DNA of 64,000 nucleotides from Chitinophaga pinensis. GTDB taxonomy: Bacteria > Bacteroidota > Bacteroidia > M30B66. This document shows, one piece after another, positions 19,468 to 28,136 of this stretch (position 1 is the first letter of the stretch; every line of letters starts with the position of its first letter). The notes under the pieces are model-generated. The model saw only the letters and a list, made by a program, of their open reading frames with translations, searched no databases and was not told the DNA's origin. Position numbers and translations under genes: made by a program. Where the stretch lies: NCBI GenBank assembly GCA_945883545.1, contig CAMCXT010000014.1:1-64000 (forward strand), in the 5' to 3' direction.

Positions 19468-20307
19468 TTAGTTTCCAATAGCGATTCGTTTGAATCCAAC
19501 GGCCATTAATTCTTTATCGTTAGATGCGATATACTGACGAACTGTTAGTTTACCGTCTTTGATGAATTCTTGGTTAAGTAGCGTATTGTCTTTGTAGAAC
19601 TTGTTTAGTTTACCTTGAGCAATTTTCTCAACCATTTCTTCTGGCTTACCTTCAGCACGGATTTGCTCACGAGCAATGTCCATTTCGCGCTCTAGGGTGC
19701 GAGTATCTACATCTTCTTTGTCTAGCGCAACAGGAGCCATTGCAGCTGCTTGCATTGCAACGTCTTTAGAAATTGTAGCTAAATCAGCAGATTCGGCTTT
19801 GTTAAATGCAACAATCGTAGCCAAACGATTACCAGGGTGATTGTAGGCAACTACAAATTCACCGAAAGTTTGTTGGTATTGAAGTTCCATTTTCTCACCG
19901 ATTTTTCCGATCAAATCGATGATTCTATCGCTGATTGACAACCCATCAAGTTGGGTAGCCAAAAGAGTTTCAGAATCTACAGCACCACCATTGATAGCGA
20001 TGTCTGTAACAGTTGACACGAAGTTGATGTACTCTTCGTTTTTCGCAACGAAATCAGTTTCGCAGTTAAGCGCAACCAATACACCTCTTTTGTTGTCTGG
20101 AGTAACTTTAGCGAACACAACGCCTTCGTTAGCTTCGCGATCTGCACGATTGCCAGCTACTTTCTGACCTTTCTTGCGTAAAAAATCGATTGCAGCTTCG
20201 AAATCGCCATTGGCTTCAGTAAGTGCTTTTTTGCAGTCCATCATACCGGCTCCGGTAACTTGGCGCAATTTGTTAACATCAGCAGCAGTAATAGCTACAC
20301 TTGACAT
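19468..20307 (-). CDS. tsf: Translation elongation factor Ts
   Basis: EF-Ts is the nucleotide exchange factor of EF-Tu. The 279-residue protein has the N-terminal UBA-like domain (VNKLRQVTGAGMMDCKKAL, AAIDFLRKKGQ) and the NCETDFVAKNEEY core that contacts EF-Tu. The upstream sequence AGGAGA sits 8 bases before the ATG, one of only two convincing Shine-Dalgarno sequences in the window. It lies 29 bases after rpsB and is followed by tandem hairpins. Confidence 0.97.
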   Translation of the reverse strand: MSSVAITAADVNKLRQVTGAGMMDCKKALTEANGDFEAAIDFLRKKGQKVAGNRADREANEGVVFAKVTPDNKRGVLVALNCETDFVAKNEEYINFVSTVTDIAINGGAVDSETLLATQLDGLSISDRIIDLIGKIGEKMELQYQQTFGEFVVAYNHPGNRLATIVAFNKAESADLATISKDVAMQAAAMAPVALDKEDVDTRTLEREMDIAREQIRAEGKPEEMVEKIAQGKLNKFYKDNTLLNQEFIKDGKLTVRQYIASNDKELMAVGFKRIAIGN

Positions 20308-20336
20308 AGTATGTTTCTCCTATTGATTAAGTGAAA

Positions 20337-21104
20337 TTATTCTTTACCTGTTGTTTCTTCAGAAGATACTCCTTCTTTTTCCTTACGACCTTCGTCATCG
20401 CCCTTGTCTTTCTCAGATTTTCTTTCTGAAAGACCTTCTTGTATAGCAGCTACCACAACTTCCATAATGAGTGCAATTGATTTTGCAGCATCATCGTTAG
20501 CTGGGATTGGGTAATCAACAAGATTCGGGTTTGAATTGGTATCTACAACTGCGAAAGTTGGTATATTAAGGCGGCGCGCTTCAGCAACAGCTATATGCTC
20601 TTTAGAGATATCTACAATAAAAAGTGCTGCTGGAAGGCGGCTCATATCTGAGATTGATCCAAACTGAGTTTCTAGTTTTTCACGCTCACGAGAAATGGTA
20701 AGTTTTTCTTTTTTGGAGATGGTTTCGAAAGTACCATCAGTAGCCATTTTATCGATGGTTGCCATTTTCTTCACAGCCTTACGGATTGTGGTAAAATTGG
20801 TCAACATTCCACCTGGCCAGCGCTCAGTTACGAAAGGCATGTTCACTTTGCGAACTGCTTCAGCAACTATTTCTTTTGCTTGCTTCTTGGTGGCTACGAA
20901 AAGGATTTTCTTTCCAGACTTAGCAATTTGCTTCAATGCAGCAGATGCCTCATCGAGTTTCGCTACAGTTTTATTGAGGTCGATAACGTGGATTCCGTTA
21001 CGCTCCATGAAAATGTACGGAGCCATGTTTGGATTCCACTTACTCTTAAGGTGCCCAAAGTGAACACCTGCCTCCAGAAGCTGATCGGTTGTAATTCTTG
21101 ACAT
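20337..21104 (-). CDS. rpsB: 30S ribosomal protein S2
   Basis: 255 residues. The N-terminus (LLEAGVHFGHLKSKWNPNM), the HVIDLNKTVAKL block, RWPGGMLTNFTTIRK and FVVDTNSNPN-like segment (FAVVDTNSNPNLVDYPIPAND) identify S2. The C-terminal ~35 residues are a charged, low-complexity tail (Lys/Glu/Asp-rich), a common lineage-specific addition. It sits in the order rplM-rpsI-rpsB-tsf, 24 bases after rpsI. Confidence 0.97.
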   Translation of the reverse strand: MSRITTDQLLEAGVHFGHLKSKWNPNMAPYIFMERNGIHVIDLNKTVAKLDEASAALKQIAKSGKKILFVATKKQAKEIVAEAVRKVNMPFVTERWPGGMLTNFTTIRKAVKKMATIDKMATDGTFETISKKEKLTISREREKLETQFGSISDMSRLPAALFIVDISKEHIAVAEARRLNIPTFAVVDTNSNPNLVDYPIPANDDAAKSIALIMEVVVAAIQEGLSERKSEKDKGDDEGRKEKEGVSSEETTGKE

Positions 21105-21128
21105 ATCTTGTATGAAATCTGGAATGGA

Positions 21129-21515
21129 TTAACGTTTACTGAACTGGAAGCGTTTACGCGCTTTTTTCTGACCTGGCTTTTTACGCTCAACCATACGAGG
21201 ATCGCGGGTAATGAGACCTGCTGCACGTAGAGATGATTTTTGAGCCGCATCTAATTCAACTAGCGCCTTTGAGATAGCCAAACGAAGTGCTTGAGCTTGC
21301 CCAGTGATACCGCCACCAGTGATATTGGCAGTAACGTCGAATTTTCCTTCTTGTTGGGTGATCTGAAATGGTTGCTGAACGGCTCCCTGAAGCATTGGCA
21401 CAGAGAAATATTCTTTGTAGTCGCGGTTGTTAACAGTGATTACACCGCTACCTACTTTAAGGTAAACGCGTGCAACTGAAGTCTTTCTTCTTCCGCTGGT
21501 GTTGATGATTTCCAT
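21129..21515 (-). CDS. rpsI: 30S ribosomal protein S9
   Basis: 128 residues with the typical N-terminal GRRKTSVARVYLK and the basic C-terminal tail ending KKARKRFQFSKR, which reaches into the ribosomal P site. The ATG shares one base with the rplM stop codon (TAATG), so translation is likely coupled to rplM. Confidence 0.98.
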   Translation of the reverse strand: MEIINTSGRRKTSVARVYLKVGSGVITVNNRDYKEYFSVPMLQGAVQQPFQITQQEGKFDVTANITGGGITGQAQALRLAISKALVELDAAQKSSLRAAGLITRDPRMVERKKPGQKKARKRFQFSKR

Positions 21516-21970
21516 TATCTCAGGTCGTTAAGGTTGAGGGGTTTTGGCTGTTGTGCAGCATGCGGATGATTAGGTCCAGCATATACAAACATATTACCGA
21601 AGAGCGCACGGCCCAAACGCGTTTTAGGAAGCATACCACGAACTGCTTTTTCAATTACAGCTTCTGGTTTCTTCGCAAACAACTCGCGTGGTGTTGCAAA
21701 ACGCTGTCCTCCCGGGTAACCGGTATAGTGCACGTAAACCTTATCTTCTGTTTTGTTACCAGATAAGATCACCTTGTCGGCGTTGATAATGATCACATTA
21801 TCACCACAGTCTACGTGAGGCGTGTAAGATGGTTTGTACTTGCCACGAATCAACATGGCAACTTTGGAACTGAGACGACCCAGAACCATGTTTTCGGCGT
21901 CAACTAGTACCCATTCTTTGGTTACAGTTGCCTTATTGGCCGAAATTGTTTTATAACTCAGTGTATCCAC
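21515..21970 (-). CDS. rplM: 50S ribosomal protein L13
   Basis: 151 residues: MDTLSYKTISANKATVTKEW is the usual Bacteroidota start, followed by LGRLSSKVAMLIRGK, YTPHVDCGDNVIIINADK and the late MLPKTRLGRALF. The start codon is GTG at 21970; no ATG fits the family start. It is first in the rplM-rpsI-rpsB-tsf unit and is preceded by the best promoter in the window and a leader of about 37 bases. Confidence 0.97.
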   Translation of the reverse strand: MDTLSYKTISANKATVTKEWVLVDAENMVLGRLSSKVAMLIRGKYKPSYTPHVDCGDNVIIINADKVILSGNKTEDKVYVHYTGYPGGQRFATPRELFAKKPEAVIEKAVRGMLPKTRLGRALFGNMFVYAGPNHPHAAQQPKPLNLNDLR

Positions 21971-22010
21971 TTTAGCAGGAGGATTTGAAATACGATTTTT
22001 AAACGGGCTG

Positions 22011-22041
22011 CAAAGATAGTAATGAATTCTTTATGTCCAAA
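22011..22041 (-). promoter_or_regulatory. Promoter of the rplM ribosomal-protein operon
   Basis: Minus-strand TTTG (22038-22041), a 19-base spacer and TATCTTTG (22011-22018), followed by CAGCCCG. Both boxes and the spacing fit the Bacteroidota sigma-ABfr-type promoter consensus. Confidence 0.8.
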
Positions 22042-22160
22042 TTTTGTCAACAGCAAATTTTGAACGGTTCTCTTTAAACTCAGTCATATGAAGCTCAGCA
22101 AGTTGAAAAAAAAACTTTTGGCGTTCAACAGAAATTCCCGAAATGCCCGTCCACCAAGGC

Positions 22161-23192
22161 TCAGGCGATCATTAAATTACATCCTCGTACATCCGAATGA
22201 TCAAATCTTCCGAGCACATCAAAAGTTTCATCGGTGTGTTTTTTTCCTAAATCGGAGGTCGAAATGAAGCTACAGCTATCCAAATTTGCCAGATCGACCA
22301 CATTTATCCCTCCTGTTTTACCGTTTTCAGCATAAGAAAAAGGGTCATCTGTTTCCCGAATCATCACTTTCATCCAAGGGGGTGTGTTAAATCTTCCACT
22401 GTCGTTCAACCATGCTTGTGAAAACAATTCAGTCATCCCATATTCAGAGTGCAATCTTGAAATTGGCCATGTCCTCCTGATGGTTTCATGTAAATCAGCT
22501 CGAATCATTTCTTTTCTGCGGCCTTTCATCCCACCAGTTTCTACGACCACTAAGTTCTCCCATGTTTCAGGATGCTTTTCGGCCATATCCAGCAGAGCGA
22601 AACTAACACCCATCAACCAGACTTTTCTGTTTTCTACTTTCAATCGATTAAGCAAAGCCAACAGTTCATCGTAATTATTCAGGTAAAACCCACTTTCCTG
22701 TTGCCCACTCTCGCGAATCAGAATATCTGTCATGTATACCAGCGAGGAACCGGGGCGTTCCAAATAGGCAGGTAAAAGTCCAATGATAATCCAGTCTAAT
22801 GGATCTCCATATTCTAATCGAAAACCCTTTAATAAACTCTGTTCATATATATAGGTATCTGCCACAAGGTGTTTTGAGGTAATCTGACCAGTCGTGCCGG
22901 AGCTGAAAAACGTAGTTGCCGGCTCACCTTGCCAAGATTGGATTGAGAAGTTTTTGAAAAACTCCACAGGCATGAATGGAACATCACTCAAAGTCTTCAC
23001 GCTTGCAGGCGCTCTGCTCAACTTTTCGCACCAAGTTCTGTAAATTGGATTGTTGGCAAACTGAAATTGAAATATCTCAAGCGCCAATTCATTAAATTGC
23101 AGCTCGTTCGAAACTTCGAAAATTTTCTCTGCTAGCGAACTTCTCCTCGGAGGGAAATTTGGCGGATGTTTGAGCCTATCTTTGTTCATCAT
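22161..23192 (-). CDS. LuxE-like acyl-protein synthetase / acyltransferase
   Basis: An adenylate-forming-type protein of the LuxE family (PF04443). It carries the signature FFSSGTTGQITSKH and a C-terminal DVRGCNLMIA with a Cys close to the end, as in LuxE, where such a Cys is acylated. LuxE transfers fatty acyl groups in luminous bacteria, but non-luminous Bacteroidota commonly carry one homologue of unknown role; no lux genes are nearby. Two adjacent ATGs (23190-23192 and 23187-23189) are candidate starts; the frame runs on to 23267, but that part overlaps the lipoprotein gene. The ATG at 23192 overlaps the ATG of the divergent gene at 23191. Confidence 0.82.
   Translation of the reverse strand: MMNKDRLKHPPNFPPRRSSLAEKIFEVSNELQFNELALEIFQFQFANNPIYRTWCEKLSRAPASVKTLSDVPFMPVEFFKNFSIQSWQGEPATTFFSSGTTGQITSKHLVADTYIYEQSLLKGFRLEYGDPLDWIIIGLLPAYLERPGSSLVYMTDILIRESGQQESGFYLNNYDELLALLNRLKVENRKVWLMGVSFALLDMAEKHPETWENLVVVETGGMKGRRKEMIRADLHETIRRTWPISRLHSEYGMTELFSQAWLNDSGRFNTPPWMKVMIRETDDPFSYAENGKTGGINVVDLANLDSCSFISTSDLGKKHTDETFDVLGRFDHSDVRGCNLMIA
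23177..23184 (+). promoter_or_regulatory. -7 promoter element 6 bases before a lipoprotein start
   Basis: TATCTTTG is an exact TAnnTTTG match ending only 6 bases before the ATG at 23191, implying an almost leaderless mRNA. It lies inside the first codons of the divergent LuxE-like gene. No well-spaced -33 box was found. Confidence 0.55.
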
Positions 23193-23724
23193 GAAACGCG
23201 CTTCAAAGTTATTGGCTGCAGGCTTAATTCTTACAGTATTGTTTGCAAATTCTTGCAAGAAAGACAATCAGTTTCCCAACGCGCCTTTCATCAGATTTAC
23301 TGCGTTCGAGCAAATTAAAGATGTTTCGGGCAAAGATTCTCTTGGAATCCTGAAGTTTTATTTCACTGATGGAGATGGCGATTTAGGGTTAGCCCCCGGA
23401 GACACGTTGGCTCCTTACAATCCAGGATCGATTTATTACTACAACTTCTTTATCAGTTATTACGAAAAGCAGAATGGAAACTGGCAAAAAATCACGCTTC
23501 CTCCACCCTTTCTAGGCGCTGATACATTGTCGAACAATTCGAGAATCCCTAATTTAACACCCACAGGACAAAATAAAACTCTCGAAGGGGACTTGGAAAT
23601 GCAATTGTTTACCAACAATCCATTTTCGCCTTTCGATACCATTCGTTATGAGATAACAGTTTGTGATCGTGCCTTAAATCGGAGCAACCAGATTACGACT
23701 CCCGAGATTATACTCAATAAATAA
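23191..23724 (+). CDS. Lipoprotein of unknown function
   Basis: 177 residues from the ATG at 23191 (an earlier in-frame start at 23170 is rejected since it precedes the -7 box). A signal peptide with lipobox (LFANSC, Cys about residue 22) is followed by KKDN, then beta-rich sequence with an acidic FTDGDGDLGL motif that looks like a calcium-binding loop and a CDRALNRSN ending. The DGDGDLG motif recurs in small Bacteroidota lipoproteins, but no function is known to me. It is head-to-head with the LuxE-like gene with overlapping start codons. Confidence 0.75.
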   Translation: MKRASKLLAAGLILTVLFANSCKKDNQFPNAPFIRFTAFEQIKDVSGKDSLGILKFYFTDGDGDLGLAPGDTLAPYNPGSIYYYNFFISYYEKQNGNWQKITLPPPFLGADTLSNNSRIPNLTPTGQNKTLEGDLEMQLFTNNPFSPFDTIRYEITVCDRALNRSNQITTPEIILNK

Positions 23725-24030
23725 TTCAGCGACGCGGAGCCGCACAGAACGGAATCTCCTTCCCCGGAGGGAGAAATACGAAATCTATTGGTACTTGCCT
23801 TTTGTTGAGCATAACAGACCCATTCGAGTGATTCAACATCTTTTGTGTAAAGCTTGTTCGAACATCAATGATGGTTGTAAGAATGCGGATCAAGGCATAA
23901 CCAAGAGAGGAATTGCAGATAGTCCAAATTTTCTAGGGCAGTTTTGAACAAGAAGCCTCTATAAGTGTTAATTTTACGGATTATTTAGAACCATTATAAA
24001 CAAATTGGTTCTGTCCAAAACAGACTTAAC
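23725..24030. other. 306-base gap upstream of sufC
   Basis: No recognisable gene. On the minus strand an open stretch of about 65 codons runs from about 23928 to 23727 (it includes an ATG and FLPPGKEIPFC) but has no family resemblance I recognise. There is no trace of sufB, which usually stands here. Near sufC lie a weak promoter (TTTG 23943-23946, TAATTTTA 23969-23976) and an inverted repeat. Confidence 0.6.
23987..24012. promoter_or_regulatory. Inverted repeat in the sufC leader
   Basis: AGAACCA and its exact complement TGGTTCT are separated by 12 bases, the second arm ending 18 bases before the sufC ATG. It could be an operator for an Fe-S or iron regulator, or a 5'-UTR hairpin. It does not match the SufR CAAC-N6-GTTG pattern. 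Confidence 0.4.
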
Positions 24031-24786
24031 ATGCTGAGCATCAAAAATCTTCACGCCCGAGTTGCCGAAAAAGAAATCCTCAAAGGTTTCAATCTTGACG
24101 TTAAGCCCGGAGAAGTACACGCGATAATGGGGCCAAATGGCTCTGGAAAATCTACGCTTGCCTCTGTGTTGGCGGGAAGAGAAGATTACGAAGTGACTTC
24201 CGGTGAAATCATTTTCGAAGGCAAGAATTTGTTGGAATTGGCTCCTGAAGACCGCGCCCGTGAAGGGATCTTTTTAGCGTTTCAGTACCCAGTAGAAATT
24301 CCTGGAGTGAGCATTACCAATTTCCTTAAAACGGCAATGAACGAACAGCGAGAATATCGAGGTTTATCGCCTATTGAGCCGAAAGAATTTCTTCAGATGA
24401 TGAAGGAAAAAAAGGCTTTGGTTGAAATCGATACCAACCTTACCAATCGTTCAGTAAACGAAGGCTTTTCCGGAGGAGAAAAGAAGAGAAATGAGATTTT
24501 CCAAATGGCTATGCTTGATCCTAAGCTTGCTATTCTTGATGAAACAGACTCAGGACTTGATATCGATGCTCTGCGAATTGTAGCAACAGGTGTTACTCAG
24601 CTAAAGCGTCCGGATAATGCATGTATTGTAATTACCCACTATCAACGACTGTTAGATTTTATTGTTCCTGACTTTGTTCACGTTCTTTTTGAAGGTAAAA
24701 TTGTAAAGTCTGGAACAAAAGAACTGGCACTTGAACTTGAGGAAAAAGGCTACGACTGGATTCGTAAAGAAGTAGCATCACTTTGA
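24031..24786 (+). CDS. sufC: Fe-S cluster assembly ATPase SufC
   Basis: SufC is the ABC-type ATPase of the SufBCD scaffold for Fe-S cluster building. The 251-residue protein has Walker A GPNGSGKST, Q-loop FQYPVEIPGV, the SufC signature FSGGEKKRNEIFQM and Walker B LAILDETDSGLD, with THYQRLLDFI at the H-loop. It is the first gene of the suf operon here; sufB, normally immediately upstream, is missing. SufD follows 17 bases after the stop. Confidence 0.96.
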   Translation: MLSIKNLHARVAEKEILKGFNLDVKPGEVHAIMGPNGSGKSTLASVLAGREDYEVTSGEIIFEGKNLLELAPEDRAREGIFLAFQYPVEIPGVSITNFLKTAMNEQREYRGLSPIEPKEFLQMMKEKKALVEIDTNLTNRSVNEGFSGGEKKRNEIFQMAMLDPKLAILDETDSGLDIDALRIVATGVTQLKRPDNACIVITHYQRLLDFIVPDFVHVLFEGKIVKSGTKELALELEEKGYDWIRKEVASL

Positions 24787-24803
24787 TTCAGCAAACAAAA
24801 AAC

Positions 24804-26123
24804 ATGTTAGAAACACTTACAGGCATCGACCTAAAAGAAAAGCTTCTTGCTGATTATAGTTTGCAAAAATCGGCGCTTTTGCTTGATAACCCCATGATAG
24901 CTAGTTTTCGTGAAAATGCCGCTAATGCATTTCGAAAGCAAGGATTCCCAAGTAAAAAACACGAAGAGTACAGGTACATTGCGATGGATAAATTTCTTCG
25001 CAAAGACTATAATCACCCGCTTTCAGCATCATCGCCAACGATTGAAAAACTGCCAGAGTCGATTTTGGTCGATTCAGAAGCATACCGTTTGGTTATGGTG
25101 AACGGCTTTTTTGCTCCAAGCCTTTCTCTTGTGCCAGAAGGTATTGAAGGTTTCACTGCCGGCTCACTAGCTGAAGCAATTAGAAACAAAAACGTTACCG
25201 CACTCACACATATTGGCACACTTTCAAATCCAGATGCAGATCCATTCTTGGCGTTGAATTCGGCCATGTTTGCTGATGGAATTTTCATCCATCTTGCAAA
25301 AAACATAGTAGTTGAAAAGCCTATTCAAATCATTCAACTTACCACTTCCGATGAACCAATTTTCATTCAGCCTCGCGTTTTGGTGGTTGTTGAAGATGGA
25401 GCTCAGGTAACTTTGATCGGACTTACACCAGAAACACAGGAAAAACAAGACATTTTTATCAATACAGTAACAGAAGTACACTGTGGTAAAAATGCAATTG
25501 TTCACTTGGTTCAAGCATATGACCATAAAGACGTTTCTGCAGTTCACCATACCGAAGCGCATGTGCATACAAATGGTAATTTTTCACACTATGCGATCCA
25601 TTTAAACGGACGTTTGGTGAGAAACAACCTCAACATTGTGTTGGCGGATTCGCATTGTGAAGCACATTTATTTGGTTATTACCATCCAACAAGCGATCAG
25701 ATTTTTGATAGCCATACTTTGGTAGATCACCGAATGCCACACTGTGAAAGCAACGAACTTTACAAAGGTGTTGTAGATGGGAACGGTACAGCTATTTTTA
25801 ATGGTAAAGTTTACGTTCGTCAAGACGCTCAAAAAACAAATGCTTACCAAAGCAACAAGAACATCTTACTGAGCGAGGAAGCAACTGTAAACACAAAGCC
25901 ACAGTTGGAAATTTATGCCGACGATGTTAAGTGTTCGCATGGCTCATCAACGGGCGTTTTAGATCCCGAACAAATGTTCTATCTAAGATCTCGTGGAATT
26001 ACAACTCCTAAGGCAAGAGCCCTATTGCTCAATGCATATGCAGGAGAAATTTTAGAGAAACTACCCTCTGAAAAATTACGCAATACACTTACTGAATTGC
26101 TTCTAGAAAAATACAGTGCCTGA
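24804..26123 (+). CDS. sufD: Fe-S cluster assembly protein SufD
   Basis: 439 residues from the ATG at 24804 (a TTG at 24783 overlapping the sufC stop is less likely). The C-terminal beta-helix core is clear: IHLNGRLVRNNLNIVL, HTLVDHRMPHCESNELYKGV, VYVRQDAQKTNAYQSN and KPQLEIYADDVKCSHGSS, the last including the conserved SufD/B Cys-Ser-His. The RSRG block near the end is also typical. SufD pairs with SufB and binds SufC. The short, N-terminally distinct form and lack of a SufB-type N-terminal domain show this is SufD and not the missing SufB. Confidence 0.94.
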   Translation: MLETLTGIDLKEKLLADYSLQKSALLLDNPMIASFRENAANAFRKQGFPSKKHEEYRYIAMDKFLRKDYNHPLSASSPTIEKLPESILVDSEAYRLVMVNGFFAPSLSLVPEGIEGFTAGSLAEAIRNKNVTALTHIGTLSNPDADPFLALNSAMFADGIFIHLAKNIVVEKPIQIIQLTTSDEPIFIQPRVLVVVEDGAQVTLIGLTPETQEKQDIFINTVTEVHCGKNAIVHLVQAYDHKDVSAVHHTEAHVHTNGNFSHYAIHLNGRLVRNNLNIVLADSHCEAHLFGYYHPTSDQIFDSHTLVDHRMPHCESNELYKGVVDGNGTAIFNGKVYVRQDAQKTNAYQSNKNILLSEEATVNTKPQLEIYADDVKCSHGSSTGVLDPEQMFYLRSRGITTPKARALLLNAYAGEILEKLPSEKLRNTLTELLLEKYSA

Positions 26124-26133
26124 TCAAATAAAT

Positions 26134-27372
26134 ATGCTTACTTCAATGGCCGATAAGTTAGATGTAATGAAAATCAGGGAAGATTTTCCGATTCTTCACC
26201 AAGAGGTGAACGGATATCCTTTGGTTTATTTCGACAATGGAGCCACATCACAGAAACCTCGTCAGGTAATTGAAGCAATAACAGCATACTATTCAGGATA
26301 CAATGCCAATATCCACCGCGGCGTTCATACTTTAAGTCAGCGCGCTACTTCAGCTTACGAATCATCAAGAGAGGAAGTAAAAACCTTCCTTAATGCTCGA
26401 AGTACTGAGGAAATCATTTTCACCAAAGGCACCACAGAAGGCATCAATTTGATTGCCCAAACTTGGGGAAGACATTACCTCAAAACGGGCGATGAAATTG
26501 TTGTTACAGCGATGGAGCATCATGCCAATATTGTTCCTTGGCAAATGATCTGTGAAGAATCAGGAGCTGTTTTGAAAGTGATTCCCATGGATCAAAATGG
26601 AGAGCTGATCCTCGAGGAGGCTCAGAAACTGATTGGTCCACGCACGCGAATGGTCGCTGCAATTCATGTTTCTAACGCTCTTGGAACCATTAATCCAGTG
26701 GAAGAACTCATCGCCATGGCCCAAAAAGTTGGCGCGATGACCTTGATAGATGGCGCTCAAGCGGTACCACATTTCAAGGTGGATGTGAAGAAATTAGACT
26801 GTGATTTCTACGTTTTTTCTGCGCACAAATTGCTTGGCCCTACTGGCATGGGTGTGTTGTATGGTAAACTCTCGAATCTAGAGCAAATTCCACCTTATCA
26901 AGGTGGAGGTGACATGATTCGTTCGGTAAGTTTTTCGAAAACAACCTACAACGATCCTCCATTGAAATTCGAAGCTGGAACACCCAATATTGAAGGAGCT
27001 ATCAGCATGGCTGAAGGAATTCGCTATTGGAATTCTCTCGACCATGCACAAGTGGCGGCTCACGAACAAGACCTCTTGCAATATGCCACCGAAAGATTAA
27101 AAGCAACTGGCGATTATCGGATTATCGGTGAAGCCCAAAATAAAGTTGCTGTAGTTTCTTTTTTGTTGAACGGCGCGCATCCTTATGATGTTGGATTTAT
27201 CTTAGACAAACATGGGATAGCCGTAAGAACTGGGCACCATTGCGCTGAACCTGTCATGCAGTTTTTTGAGGTTCCAGGCACCATCAGAGCATCTTTTTCA
27301 TTTTACAACACCCGCGCAGAAATCGATAAAATGATGGATGCACTTGCGGTGACAAAACGCATGTTAGCATGA
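26134..27372 (+). CDS. sufS: Cysteine desulfurase SufS
   Basis: PLP enzyme that takes sulfur from cysteine as a persulfide for the Suf scaffold. 412 residues from the ATG at 26134; earlier GTG (26116) overlaps sufD. Motifs: YFDNGATSQKPRQVI, the EHHANIVPW His, the PLP lysine in SAHKLLGPTGMGVLYG, and the catalytic Cys in VRTGHHCAEPVM. Typical class-II desulfurase size. SufE starts in an ATGA overlap with its stop. Confidence 0.95.
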   Translation: MLTSMADKLDVMKIREDFPILHQEVNGYPLVYFDNGATSQKPRQVIEAITAYYSGYNANIHRGVHTLSQRATSAYESSREEVKTFLNARSTEEIIFTKGTTEGINLIAQTWGRHYLKTGDEIVVTAMEHHANIVPWQMICEESGAVLKVIPMDQNGELILEEAQKLIGPRTRMVAAIHVSNALGTINPVEELIAMAQKVGAMTLIDGAQAVPHFKVDVKKLDCDFYVFSAHKLLGPTGMGVLYGKLSNLEQIPPYQGGGDMIRSVSFSKTTYNDPPLKFEAGTPNIEGAISMAEGIRYWNSLDHAQVAAHEQDLLQYATERLKATGDYRIIGEAQNKVAVVSFLLNGAHPYDVGFILDKHGIAVRTGHHCAEPVMQFFEVPGTIRASFSFYNTRAEIDKMMDALAVTKRMLA

Positions 27373-27785
27373 GCATAGCATTTAAAGAAGCCGAAATTAT
27401 TGAAGAGTTCGAAATGCTCGACAATTGGCAGGATCGCTTCCAAATTGTGATCGATACTGGGGAAACACTTCCTCCAATGCCTGAAGAACGCATGGTGGAT
27501 CAAAACATCATTCATGGCTGCCAAAACAAGGTGTATTTATCATCCGATTTGAATGGAGAAGTGCTACACTTTTATGGACATTCAGAAGCACAAATCCCAA
27601 GAGGCTTGCTTACCTTGCTTATTCGCTTAGTAGATGGCGAAAAGCCCGAAGACATTGTGCAAGCAAGCTTGGATGTTTTTGAAAAAGCCGGAATAAAAGA
27701 TAATTTATCGATGCAACGAGCCGTCGGACTTGAATCGATGATCAAGCGAGTGAAGCTCGAAGCCGCAAAATACGTGAAGAATTAA
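27369..27785 (+). CDS. sufE: SufE sulfur acceptor
   Basis: 138 residues; SufE accepts the persulfide from SufS and passes it to SufBCD. The active-site Cys is in the loop IIHGCQNKVYL, and MLDNWQDRFQ...LPPMPEERMV and SLMQ-like DNLSMQRAVGLESMI are characteristic. The ATG overlaps the sufS stop by four bases (ATGA), so the pair is translationally coupled. The DUF59 gene starts two bases after its stop. Confidence 0.94.
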   Translation: MSIAFKEAEIIEEFEMLDNWQDRFQIVIDTGETLPPMPEERMVDQNIIHGCQNKVYLSSDLNGEVLHFYGHSEAQIPRGLLTLLIRLVDGEKPEDIVQASLDVFEKAGIKDNLSMQRAVGLESMIKRVKLEAAKYVKN

Positions 27786-27787
27786 CC

Positions 27788-28105
27788 ATGGAGAAAACCA
27801 TCGAACAGCTCGAGAAGGATGTGATAGAAGCCATTCAAACCTGCTATGATCCGGAAATCCCGGTAAATATTTATGAGCTTGGATTGATCTATGAAATCAA
27901 CATCAACGAAGAAAATGCAGTTCATGTAATGATGACATTGACGAGTCCTTCATGCCCAGTTGCAGAGACTCTGCCTCCTGATGTTGAATCGAAAATTGCA
28001 GCCGTGGAAGGTGTTACTTCGGCAAAAGTAGAAATTACTTTCGATCCCCCTTGGGAACAAAGCATGATGAGCGAAGAAGCCAAATTAGAATTGGGCTTTT
28101 TATAG
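27788..28105 (+). CDS. sufT: DUF59/MIP18-type Fe-S maturation factor (SufT)
   Basis: 105 residues with the DUF59 fold: CYDPEIPVNIYELGLIYEI, the conserved Cys in LTSPSCPVAE, and FDPPWEQSMMSEEAK. SufT-type proteins help deliver Fe-S clusters to target enzymes. It is two bases downstream of sufE in the operon, its usual place in Bacteroidota. Confidence 0.9.
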   Translation: MEKTIEQLEKDVIEAIQTCYDPEIPVNIYELGLIYEININEENAVHVMMTLTSPSCPVAETLPPDVESKIAAVEGVTSAKVEITFDPPWEQSMMSEEAKLELGFL

Positions 28106-28136
28106 TCATCCAAAAAACTTCAATCCATTTCGAATC

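Noticed and set aside
22161-23192. LuxE homology as a sign of bioluminescence
   Set aside because: No luxA, luxB, luxC or luxD genes nearby; single LuxE-like genes are common in non-luminous Bacteroidota.
23727-23928. Open stretch of about 65 codons on the minus strand before sufC
   Set aside because: No recognisable domain, no good promoter, and a stop just upstream; treated as chance, though a remnant cannot be excluded.
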